Below, in pieces: positions 8,659-17,531 of a DNA stretch of 64,000 bases. The stretch comes from an uncultured Clostridia bacterium (GTDB lineage Bacteria > Bacillota > Clostridia > UMGS1810), in the NCBI GenBank assembly GCA_934463115.1, contig CAKSIN010000001.1, positions 124,001-188,000 on the forward strand, in the 5' to 3' direction. The first letter of the stretch is position 1. The number at the start of each line of letters is the position of its first letter. The position numbers and the translations under genes are program-made. The notes beneath the pieces are model-generated. The model was not told the DNA's origin. It did not search any database and was given only the letters and a program-made list of their open reading frames with translations.

Positions 8659-10245
8659 ATGAAGATGAACAAAATTTTGTGCGTAATATGCTGTCTTGCA
8701 ATAGCTGTTACAACAACGGCTTTTGCAGCAGACACAGAGGTAAATTATTCATCTGTTGTTCCGAAGAGCCTTGTTCTCGAAACATGGAGCGGAGCTCCAC
8801 AGTCCGAGTGGATTATGGTAAAAGGTGACGGCACACAGGTGGACGTAGGAGGAAATTCTAATTTTGAAACTAAAGGAATAACAAAAAAGGTTGCAAGCGC
8901 GGCATGGAATCCGACAACCTCCGGTCCGATTAAGGTAGGTAAGTTTAAAAACAGTATGCAGGTTGCATATTTTACACAGTATGACGCCGACAACGGTACA
9001 TATTCAACCAATTCCTGGGAAGGCGCATTGGGATTCCAACTGACAAATGCAGTTGCAACAGCAAACGGCGGAAGTGTTGCGGTTGTTTCCAAAAAGAACA
9101 TGAGATACGGAGGCGGATTCATAACTTCGTGGGGCGGTTACAGCACCCCAACTTCTTCAAATCGTTTGACCGGCTATGATGACTGTGTTAGTGGAAGTAA
9201 TTATAAAACGATATATGATATTCCGTCATTTACAAACGACAGCTCATATTATGTAGCCGGTGTGTATGTAGAAGAGAATGTTGACCTTTCGAGTACATAT
9301 TTTACATTATATACAGCTAAAAGCACTTCGGCACCCGGACAGCGATACGCATTCGGCGTTCCTATGAAAGATTACATAACATCCGATATGGTCGGCAAAT
9401 ATGTTGAAATAGCTATACCGGTAATGGATTTTATAAACAGTGAGCACAAAGTCGTTAAGTACGCGTCAACCAACAGTTCTACCAATGACGGTGCACCGAC
9501 AAACTTTAATGCGCTTGTTGGTATGGGACTTATGAAAACTGTTGGCACTGCAGATGACGCAGCCGATAATAACTACGTTTATTTGCTGAAACAGCAGATA
9601 GTGTCTATTGCAGCACCTGCATGGATTGGTACAGCAAAAACAGAAGATCCGTACAGCGGCGGATATTATGAGACACTTACAATAAATCATAACAGAACAA
9701 CAGTAATGGATAATGATATCACAGCGTTTGAAATAACTCTTAAAGCTGAAAACGGCGATGTCCTGTTTACAAAAGTTGTTTCTGTTGATGAATTGGAAAA
9801 AACAAGAATCGGAAATGATTATAAATACAAAATCGGAACAAGAAGTCCCGAGGGATCAAAATACTATGTATCGGCGATTGCAGGAGAACTTGTCGGAAAC
9901 GAAGATATCGGCTACACACCGGTTAAGTCTCCGGCAAAAACGGCGGATGATGCAAAAGCTAAATTAACAACAACCAATACAGCTCCTTCGCTGTCATATA
10001 AAAAGTCTTCAAACGATAAAAGTGTTGCAGTTGACAGTGCAATGTTGTATGACTGCAAAGTTATAATTGCAAGATACAACGTTGACGGCACTGAACTTAA
10101 ACAGGCGGATATAATTAATCCTATCGGCAGTAACTGTTGTGTAGCATACAGCAGTGATATTGGTAATGATATTATCAAAGTATTTGCATGGACAAGCGAT
10201 TCGGATATCATACCGCTGACAGAGGCGGCTACACAGGCTCAGTAA
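8659..10245 (+). CDS. Secreted protein with a jelly-roll-like N-terminal module
   Basis: This 528-residue protein starts with a signal peptide (MKMNKILCVICCLAIAVTTT, cleavage near AFAADTE). Residues about 30-330 are homologous to the N-terminus of the next gene product: both carry an EIAIPxxDF strand motif at about residue 248 and both continue to SAVAGEL/SAIAGEL-xGNEDxGY near residue 410. The IPLxDF motif is common in galactose-binding or CBM-like beta-sandwiches, so carbohydrate binding is inferred. The C-terminal 70 residues (VIIARYNVDGTEL, then IIKVFAWTSD) match a terminal module also present in the 25037-28306 protein. No SLH domain is present, so it may be released or bound by partners. 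An AGGAGGG site precedes the ATG. Confidence 0.8.
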   Translation: MKMNKILCVICCLAIAVTTTAFAADTEVNYSSVVPKSLVLETWSGAPQSEWIMVKGDGTQVDVGGNSNFETKGITKKVASAAWNPTTSGPIKVGKFKNSMQVAYFTQYDADNGTYSTNSWEGALGFQLTNAVATANGGSVAVVSKKNMRYGGGFITSWGGYSTPTSSNRLTGYDDCVSGSNYKTIYDIPSFTNDSSYYVAGVYVEENVDLSSTYFTLYTAKSTSAPGQRYAFGVPMKDYITSDMVGKYVEIAIPVMDFINSEHKVVKYASTNSSTNDGAPTNFNALVGMGLMKTVGTADDAADNNYVYLLKQQIVSIAAPAWIGTAKTEDPYSGGYYETLTINHNRTTVMDNDITAFEITLKAENGDVLFTKVVSVDELEKTRIGNDYKYKIGTRSPEGSKYYVSAIAGELVGNEDIGYTPVKSPAKTADDAKAKLTTTNTAPSLSYKKSSNDKSVAVDSAMLYDCKVIIARYNVDGTELKQADIINPIGSNCCVAYSSDIGNDIIKVFAWTSDSDIIPLTEAATQAQ

Positions 10246-10280
10246 GTCAAAGCGGTTTGAACTGCAAAATTGTGTATTGT

Positions 10281-10321
10281 GGAGTTGCGGAAAAACAGTA
10301 TTGTTTTGTCGCAACTCCTTT
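10281..10321 (+). terminator. Intercistronic hairpin, possible partial terminator
   Basis: GGAGTTGCG and CGCAACTCC form a 9-bp stem, with further pairing inside the loop (AAAAACA/TGTTTT), followed only by CTTT. It lies between two related secreted-protein genes. Termination is likely to be incomplete. Confidence 0.5.
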
Positions 10322-10337
10322 GGGGCTTTAAGAAAGC

Positions 10338-10367
10338 TTGCGCATTTTGCTATAGCCGATTTATAAA
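10338..10367 (+). promoter_or_regulatory. Weak promoter upstream of the 1500-residue SLH protein
   Basis: TTGCGC (10338-10343) and TATAAA (10362-10367) have an 18-base spacer. They sit just after the intercistronic hairpin, so the gene may be partly independent of 8659-10245. Confidence 0.4.
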
Positions 10368-10405
10368 ATGTTTGCTGTGTAAAATACAGAGGATTGGAGA
10401 TTATT

Positions 10406-13400
10406 ATGAATTTTGGAAAAAAGTTTATTTCTATTGTGGTTTGCATGGGATTGCTGATGTCAAATGCAGTTATACCCGGTTATGCAAAGTATACCACGGA
10501 GATTCCCGACGCGCTCATGTGCGAGATTTATAACTATACAACGAGCGGCGGCACGTTCGGCGGCGGAAAATCCAAATGGACGGTCTATGACGCTACAACA
10601 AGTTCTACATCAGACACAAAGATTGAAAACTTACCTAATGCTTATGTAAATTCAATCATCGGTTCCGTGCCGACAACATCGGTTGAGGGCGGAAGCGGTC
10701 TGTATGTCGGAAGATTTCAGAACAGCCAGGGCATAACCCAGTACAGTGTAAATTCAAACGGCGATTACAGCAGCACCGGCGGTGCGGCAAAATTCATGCT
10801 GGACAACACCGATATTGAGGACGGACAGGATTATATTGCGCTGATAGGTAATTTTAAGGCGAATTACTATTCAAACAGGAGCGGTATAAGCTGGGGCGGC
10901 AAAGGCGCAAACAGCAAGATAGAAGTTATAAATACCGATATCAGCGCATACTCAAAGAACGCATATGTTATAGTCGGATTAAAGGCGGAGGAAAATACCG
11001 ATTTGGATTCGACATATATTTCCATTGCAAGCTGGTATATAAAAAATGCAGAAGGTGTCAGCCTCAGCAACAACAAATTCAGCGGAGTGACCGGTGTTCC
11101 GATTTCACGTTATTACACCGAGTCCGACAAGGGCACCTACAGGGAAATTGCAATTCCGCTGTCCGATTTTGATACATCAAACGATTGGGTTCAGGGCAAA
11201 CTTGCGCTCAACGGAGTTGACAGACCGGACGGTTTCCCCGACAGCTACAAAGTACCCGTAAACCTTAAGGGATTTATGGGAATGGGTATTATGAAACTCA
11301 GAACGGATTACACTCCTGAGGGCAATGACGCACTGTTTGTAACAAAATTTCAGATAGCAAGCTTTAATACTCCCGTTGAGGGACTAAAGCTTGAAAGAGG
11401 CGACGGAAACGGTGCTCTCAGCTGGTCGAAACCGCTGAATAACAGTGTGTCGCACTATCAGATAGCGTGTGTAAACGGTAACGATACAAAGAATTTTTAT
11501 GTTCCCGTCGGCGAGCTTGAACAAAGATCGGGAATGTATTTCTGGAATATACCGGACGGTGTGGAGAGCGGTTCGCTCTTTAAGGTCAGCGCCGTTGCCG
11601 GTGAACTGGCAGGCAATGAGGATGTTGGGTATTATCCGATATATTCGGACTATTCGCAGTGCAAGTCCGGTACAGGTCTCACGGCGGTAGAGGAGAGCCT
11701 GGATGTTTCTCTTGCAGGCAAGGGTATGAACAGTGAAAATCTGAATCTGCCCGACGGCACAAATATGCGCGGTGTTTCGTACGGCAAGCTGTTTAACGGC
11801 GGCAGCACGGACATATCGTCTTTAAAGGACGATTCGTATGCAGTATATGAATTTGAATCCGACGGCACCGATGTTTCCGATATTTATTTTACAGCCGGTT
11901 CTTCGGAGTTTGTCGGAAACGGCAGAAAATACGTGCTGTCATCGGTGTGTGCGGCAAAATACATTGACTCCGCAGACGGACTCACATCCGTCAGAATCCC
12001 GCTGTCGGATTTTGAATCGTCGGACGCAGTTGTACGTGTTTATGACGACACCGCCGGTACACTTGATTTCAGCGAAGCAGCGCCTGATTTTTCGAAATTC
12101 AGCACAATGGGAATTATAAAAAGCGGCGATAATGAGACAGATATCAGCAAACTGCTGATTGTTAAATATAACATTGAACAAAAGTTTGAAATAACGGACG
12201 CAACCGACAAGGATGTTTCAATAGCATGGAATAAACCGGAAACACTTGTCAACAGCTATGTTATTTACCGTGACGGCGAAGAGATAGGAACAGTCGGCGG
12301 CAATGAGGTGACATTCACCGATACACCGGAGGGCGGATTTGTTGCGGACAGGGAATATGTGTATACCGTTGCCGCAAATGCCGAGTGCGGTGCAGTGTTT
12401 GAAAGCGAGCCCTTAAGCGTAACAATTCCGAGGCTCGATATGCCGCGTAATTCCAGTGCGGTAACAGTATACTCGGACGGTGCAAAACCGACGATTGAGC
12501 TTAGCTGGGAATCACCGAAATTCGGCGACTCCATAAGAAGCGGTTACGAAATATACAGAGACGGAGAGCGCATCGCAACAGCTGACAAGGACAGCCGCGT
12601 GTATTCCGATACAAATATTTCGTACGGAAGAGAATATGAGTACACCATGCGCAGTGTCGGATATGACGGCGAAGAAATAATATATTCGCTGTTCACACCG
12701 AAGATGAGTGCATATGCCGTGTGCCTGAAAAGTCCCGAAAATGTTTCGGTCAGTGTAAGCGGAACAAATATATATATCAGTTGGGACAGCGTTGACTATG
12801 CAAGCGAATATGAAGTGTATGTTGACGGTGTGCTTAAAGAAAAAACATCGTATACCAATCTTACAATGGCTGCCGACAGACTTAACACGTATTTTGACAT
12901 TGCGGTTGCAGCGGTAAATGCTTCCGGTGCAAAGTCCTTTGAGTCGGTTTATACGGGAGTTTTTGTTGCGGATCCTCTTCTTGACGGAGACAGTGTTGTG
13001 ATATATGACGATTCGTTTTCCAAACAGTACACTGCCGAAAATAATGCGGTTTGCACGGAGCGCGATACCGACAGATATGTTTCCGGTGCCGCGTCTGCCA
13101 AACTTGATTTTACGAACGTTGTCAAATCGCAGGGAGCGGTGAATATCAGCTATACGTTTGACGCGCAAAAAATGCGCAGCGATGACAAAAGGCTCACACT
13201 GCAGCTGTTTGCCGACAACCCCGATATGCTCGGCGATATGTATATCGGACTCGGTATGAGCGCTAAGGTTAATAACAAAGATACCACAGTCTGGGCAGAT
13301 GTGAATTTGTCGGATTATGCGCAGAGCACAGACAGGTGGCAGTACGTTTCGGTTCCGCTTGCGGATTTCCCCGAAACGGGAGTATATGTTGCCGATGCCA

Positions 13401-14908
13401 AGGAAAACCGTTTGCAGATGGATTATTCAAAGATAAGTTCAATGCGCTTTATGTGCAATAATAAATACAATAAGCCTGCCGTTATCCATATTGACGAATT
13501 AAAGATTGAGGGATACAGGGATTGGAGAATGGCAGATATAATCCGCGATACCGACGGAAATGTGATAGATAAAAACAATGTCGGGGCAATCAGCGGAATA
13601 AGGCTGCTTTTTGACATGGCGATGAATCCGGATTCGCTGAGCAGCACAACCGTTACAATAGAAAACGCAGACGGCAAAAAGCTGTCCGCATACGGAAAGT
13701 ACAATGCGGACGAACATGCGTATACTGTTTATTTTGCAGAGCCGCTCAAGGCGCAAAGCAGTTACACATTAACCGTTTGTGCCGAAAGTGCGGTTTCGGG
13801 CAAATCACAGACAGTTTCCGTTCCGCTCAAAACAGGCACGTTTGATGAATACACAGTAGAAGATAACAGCATTGTTATCGGTTATGACATCACCGGTTCA
13901 GTCAGCGGCTCAAACGCAGTTGTAACATTTAAGCCGAACGCCGAGACAGCGTGTATGACAAATTCGGCAAATATGATAATTACCTACGACAGCAGTTATC
14001 TCAAAGTTAAATCAACCGGAGATTTGTTTAAGAATATAGATGGCAATGTGACGGTTACGGCAGAAAGCGGTAAACTGAACATCGGTCTGAAATCCGATAC
14101 GCCGTTCAATCTGAGCAGCTGTACATTTGCCGTTCCGTTTGAAATATTGAAAAACGGAAGCAGCAATATAAGTATAAAGGGTGAGAGTGAGCTGATAAAT
14201 TCTCCCAAGGCGGTATTTGATTCAAGTTCGGTATTAAGCCTTGCGGCAGAAGATAATTCCGGCGACAAAAAAGGTTCCGGAGGCGGAAGCAGCTCCGGCG
14301 GCAGTTCCTCTGCATTGAGACCTGCCGACAGCAATACTGCACGCGAGCCGGGAAAAAAGACATTCAGCGATATAGGCGAGTACGGCTGGGCGGTTGAGAG
14401 CATAGAATTTCTTGCGTCAAAGAATATAATATCCGGATTTGACGACGGTACATTCAGACCGGGCAATTATATAACCCGTGAGGAATTTACAAAACTTCTT
14501 GTTGCCGTATGCGCAATTGAAGATGACACCACGGAGATGAAGTTTAACGATGTTGTACCGGGAAGCTGGTATGAAAAATACGTTTATTCCGCAGCAAAAT
14601 ACGGTGTTATAAACGGAATCGGAAATGACGAATTCGGTATCGGAAAATTGATTACACGCGAGGATATGTGTGTTATGCTCGACAGAGCAATGGCTAAATT
14701 GGGTGTTATGCCGGATTATATTTATGACGAAATACCCTTTGACGATTATTCCGAGGTAAGCGATTATGCCAAGGATTCCGTTCGGAAGATGTTCAGATAC
14801 GGTTATGTAAACGGAGTCGGCAATAATAAGTTTGACGGCAAAGGAACGGTAAACCGGGCTATGGCCGCAAAGGTGTTGTATGCTGTTTATGCAGCTGTCA
14901 ACAATTAG
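10406..14908 (+). CDS. Large S-layer-anchored multidomain protein (jelly-roll, Fn3, cohesin-like, SLH)
   Basis: This is a 1500-residue surface protein. Domains in order: signal peptide 1-27; a jelly-roll-like module paralogous to the upstream protein (REIAIPLSDF near 248); a second such module (TSVRIPLSDF near 526); three fibronectin-III-like domains at about 590-865 (SYVIYRDGEEIG, GYEIYRDGERIA, EYEVYVDGVLKE); a CBM-like module at 865-1038 (QYVSVPLADF near 978, HIDELKIEGY at its end); an SbsA-type Ig-like domain at about 1040-1140; a cohesin-like beta-sandwich at about 1150-1278; a Gly/Ser linker near 1290; and three SLH repeats from 1318 to the end. SLH repeats bind pyruvylated wall polysaccharide. 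I chose the ATG at 10406, 7 bases after GGAG, over a TTG at 10394. No catalytic domain is recognised. A scaffold or adhesin role is inferred. Confidence 0.82.
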   Translation: MNFGKKFISIVVCMGLLMSNAVIPGYAKYTTEIPDALMCEIYNYTTSGGTFGGGKSKWTVYDATTSSTSDTKIENLPNAYVNSIIGSVPTTSVEGGSGLYVGRFQNSQGITQYSVNSNGDYSSTGGAAKFMLDNTDIEDGQDYIALIGNFKANYYSNRSGISWGGKGANSKIEVINTDISAYSKNAYVIVGLKAEENTDLDSTYISIASWYIKNAEGVSLSNNKFSGVTGVPISRYYTESDKGTYREIAIPLSDFDTSNDWVQGKLALNGVDRPDGFPDSYKVPVNLKGFMGMGIMKLRTDYTPEGNDALFVTKFQIASFNTPVEGLKLERGDGNGALSWSKPLNNSVSHYQIACVNGNDTKNFYVPVGELEQRSGMYFWNIPDGVESGSLFKVSAVAGELAGNEDVGYYPIYSDYSQCKSGTGLTAVEESLDVSLAGKGMNSENLNLPDGTNMRGVSYGKLFNGGSTDISSLKDDSYAVYEFESDGTDVSDIYFTAGSSEFVGNGRKYVLSSVCAAKYIDSADGLTSVRIPLSDFESSDAVVRVYDDTAGTLDFSEAAPDFSKFSTMGIIKSGDNETDISKLLIVKYNIEQKFEITDATDKDVSIAWNKPETLVNSYVIYRDGEEIGTVGGNEVTFTDTPEGGFVADREYVYTVAANAECGAVFESEPLSVTIPRLDMPRNSSAVTVYSDGAKPTIELSWESPKFGDSIRSGYEIYRDGERIATADKDSRVYSDTNISYGREYEYTMRSVGYDGEEIIYSLFTPKMSAYAVCLKSPENVSVSVSGTNIYISWDSVDYASEYEVYVDGVLKEKTSYTNLTMAADRLNTYFDIAVAAVNASGAKSFESVYTGVFVADPLLDGDSVVIYDDSFSKQYTAENNAVCTERDTDRYVSGAASAKLDFTNVVKSQGAVNISYTFDAQKMRSDDKRLTLQLFADNPDMLGDMYIGLGMSAKVNNKDTTVWADVNLSDYAQSTDRWQYVSVPLADFPETGVYVADAKENRLQMDYSKISSMRFMCNNKYNKPAVIHIDELKIEGYRDWRMADIIRDTDGNVIDKNNVGAISGIRLLFDMAMNPDSLSSTTVTIENADGKKLSAYGKYNADEHAYTVYFAEPLKAQSSYTLTVCAESAVSGKSQTVSVPLKTGTFDEYTVEDNSIVIGYDITGSVSGSNAVVTFKPNAETACMTNSANMIITYDSSYLKVKSTGDLFKNIDGNVTVTAESGKLNIGLKSDTPFNLSSCTFAVPFEILKNGSSNISIKGESELINSPKAVFDSSSVLSLAAEDNSGDKKGSGGGSSSGGSSSALRPADSNTAREPGKKTFSDIGEYGWAVESIEFLASKNIISGFDDGTFRPGNYITREEFTKLLVAVCAIEDDTTEMKFNDVVPGSWYEKYVYSAAKYGVINGIGNDEFGIGKLITREDMCVMLDRAMAKLGVMPDYIYDEIPFDDYSEVSDYAKDSVRKMFRYGYVNGVGNNKFDGKGTVNRAMAAKVLYAVYAAVNN

Positions 14909-14928
14909 ACAGTCACGGAGGGATTATG

Positions 14929-17514
14929 ATGAACAAAAGCAAATTACTTTTTCCTATCTTGATTGCTGTGCTTGTTATGCAGACAATTCTGCAGCCGGTA
15001 TACGCATCACGAAAAACAGCGGATAACTGCGGACTTTCGCGGCTTGCCGCATTTGAAATAACGGATTTGTCAAGAGATTATGATATTGATTCTCCGATTA
15101 CGCGCGGCGAATTTACAGCCATGATTATAAAAGCCGGCAATGCAAAGCCGACATCGGTCAGTCATTTTACGGATGTAAGTTCGGAATATGATTACAGCGG
15201 ATACATTAATACCGCATATGAAATGGGTGTGGTAAGCGGTTACGGCAACGGAACGTTTAACCCGAACGGAACGGTAAGTGCAGGCGAAGCGGCAAAAATG
15301 TCGCTCGTTCTGCTGGGCTACGGAAGTATTATAGATTCCGATGCCGGAATGGAAAAATACATGTCCGAGGCACTCAAGATAAAACTTTTCAACGGTGTGT
15401 CGGACAGCGGCAAAAAAGTGCTTACCAAGGGCGATGCCGCAAAGATTATAAATAATCTTCTTGATACAAACAGATATGTTGAAACTCTGTCCGACGGCAA
15501 TTACAGCATTAACACGACAGTGAAAACGGCGATAGAATATTTCTTTGGAGTGGAGAAGATATATGCCGAAACCCTTGAAGTATACAAAAAACAGGGACGT
15601 GTACAGATTAAAAATCTAAGCACAAACACTGTTGAAAATTATGCATTGTCCGGCAGGATATCCGCAGATTCGGTATTCGGTACACACTATTATTATATCG
15701 ATACACGTTATAATACGGTTGTGTATATAGATGTCGACGCCGATGAAATAATGTATGACTATATCTGCGGTGTCAATAAAAATTTTGACGGCGGATACTT
15801 TGATATAAAGTCTGTAGACAAAATAACTCTGACCAATAGCGGCGAATACAGGGTGTCCGACGATGCCGACATATTTGTTGACGATGTTCAGATGCTGAGC
15901 GGAAACATTCCGATGATAAACTGCTTTGCCGTTGCATATACCGACGGCGGTGTAATAGAAAAGCTTTGCATATATAATCTGACAGAGGGCGGTTTGCTCT
16001 ACAGAGCGGACAACGATATACTGAAGTATTCGGACAGATATTGGGATGACAATGTTCTCAGCGGTTTTTCCGATGTTGACGATTTAAACGTTATAATTGA
16101 CGGCAATCCGTATCGGAAGATGACGGATCTCAAACCCGATATGGTTTTTGACTATTACAAATCGGATGAACGTGTTTTGGTTGTCGCATCGAGCAGAATG
16201 GCAGAGGGTATTTTAAAATCGGGCAGTCAGAACACAATCAGCGTCGGTGATGAAAAATTATCTTTGAGCGATTCCTACGGCGCAATGGTTTATTCAAAAT
16301 ATTATCAAAGGTATTTTGACTACAGCAAAAATTTGGATTCGGTCGGAAAATATGTTTATGCATTTATAGACGACAACTGCGAAGTGCGTTATATACGCGC
16401 AAGGTCGGAGACCGATGACGAAAATGAATTTGTCGGACTTGTGGCAGGTTCATATGAGAGCGGTTTTAAAAGGTCGCTGTCCGTATGGAAAGTATCGAAC
16501 GACGCTGTGCCGGCAGTTGTAAATGTAAGTGAAAAGCTGTCCAAATCATCGGTTAGCTTTGAGCATGCGGCAAGCACCGCAAAGGCATATGACGGTTCAA
16601 ACTTCTTCAGGTTCAAAACCGATTCCGACGGAAATATCATATGCATTGAAAATGTCGACTATTTCGGAAACGTGTCGAGCGTATCAAGCTACGGATTCAG
16701 CGAATCGACAACATCAATCGGAAACATATATTGCGGCGACGCTGTAGTGTTTGCGGTATTTGACGATCCGATATACGGCGATTACACGGTAAAAACACTC
16801 AGTTTGTCATCTTTCTCGGGATGTATGACAGATAATTCGTCGGGTATGAAAATTATAAGCGATTTTAACAACACCTACAATCCCACACCGAATTATGTTA
16901 TGCTGTCGGACGGCTACAGCCAGGTAAGACACCAGGTGACACAGATTGATGTAATAGCCGATCTGACATACGAAACGGACTCAAGCGGAAATGATATGGC
17001 AAATATCAAAGTTGCAAGCGGAACAACGTATCGCATTATGAAAGATTATGCCGACTCAAAGGGGCTGTCGCAGGGTATGATTATAAAATACACCACGCAC
17101 CATGTCGGCAAAAATCCGATTCACATTGTCTCCGCCATAGATATAAGCGGCGACACATCCGCATGGCCGTGCAAACAGTACACGCTCAATCCCGGTGAGG
17201 GATTGTACAAAGCGGACAGTGTGATATTCCGCAACGGTGTGAATATACAGTTTATGATAGACGGTGAGCCGTCCAATGTTCATGAGCTGTTCAATAACTG
17301 GGACGATACTACGGTTAAGGTTGTCCAGCACAAAGGAAAAGAATTTATTGCTCCCGGAAGGTATCTCACGGGTTACACAAGCACGAGAAAGTCGAAGTCG
17401 TATATGATGTCTATGATGACGGCAATACAGCGCAACGACAATGTTTGGTTCTATTTAAACAGCAGCGGTGTCGTAACATTGATTATCTTTGAAAGCAATA
17501 ATACGGTTAACTGA
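14929..17514 (+). CDS. SLH-domain surface protein, N-terminal anchor
   Basis: An 861-residue exported protein with a signal peptide (MNKSKLLFPILIAVLVMQTI, cleavage near VYASRK). SLH repeats follow directly at about 35-190 (SPITRGEFTAMIIKAG, VVSGYGNGTFNPNGTVS, KKVLTKGDAAKIINNLL). The remaining roughly 670 residues are beta-rich and match no family I recognise; they contain many aspartate/glycine turns and no catalytic motif. The tandem ATGs at 14926 and 14929 follow GGAGGG; the second gives the better 6-base spacing. It starts 20 bases after the preceding SLH gene and ends just before the next, so the three genes form an operon. It is probably a structural S-layer or wall-polysaccharide binding protein. 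Confidence 0.78.
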   Translation: MNKSKLLFPILIAVLVMQTILQPVYASRKTADNCGLSRLAAFEITDLSRDYDIDSPITRGEFTAMIIKAGNAKPTSVSHFTDVSSEYDYSGYINTAYEMGVVSGYGNGTFNPNGTVSAGEAAKMSLVLLGYGSIIDSDAGMEKYMSEALKIKLFNGVSDSGKKVLTKGDAAKIINNLLDTNRYVETLSDGNYSINTTVKTAIEYFFGVEKIYAETLEVYKKQGRVQIKNLSTNTVENYALSGRISADSVFGTHYYYIDTRYNTVVYIDVDADEIMYDYICGVNKNFDGGYFDIKSVDKITLTNSGEYRVSDDADIFVDDVQMLSGNIPMINCFAVAYTDGGVIEKLCIYNLTEGGLLYRADNDILKYSDRYWDDNVLSGFSDVDDLNVIIDGNPYRKMTDLKPDMVFDYYKSDERVLVVASSRMAEGILKSGSQNTISVGDEKLSLSDSYGAMVYSKYYQRYFDYSKNLDSVGKYVYAFIDDNCEVRYIRARSETDDENEFVGLVAGSYESGFKRSLSVWKVSNDAVPAVVNVSEKLSKSSVSFEHAASTAKAYDGSNFFRFKTDSDGNIICIENVDYFGNVSSVSSYGFSESTTSIGNIYCGDAVVFAVFDDPIYGDYTVKTLSLSSFSGCMTDNSSGMKIISDFNNTYNPTPNYVMLSDGYSQVRHQVTQIDVIADLTYETDSSGNDMANIKVASGTTYRIMKDYADSKGLSQGMIIKYTTHHVGKNPIHIVSAIDISGDTSAWPCKQYTLNPGEGLYKADSVIFRNGVNIQFMIDGEPSNVHELFNNWDDTTVKVVQHKGKEFIAPGRYLTGYTSTRKSKSYMMSMMTAIQRNDNVWFYLNSSGVVTLIIFESNNTVN

Positions 17515-17531
17515 CATTGGGGGTGTATTCA

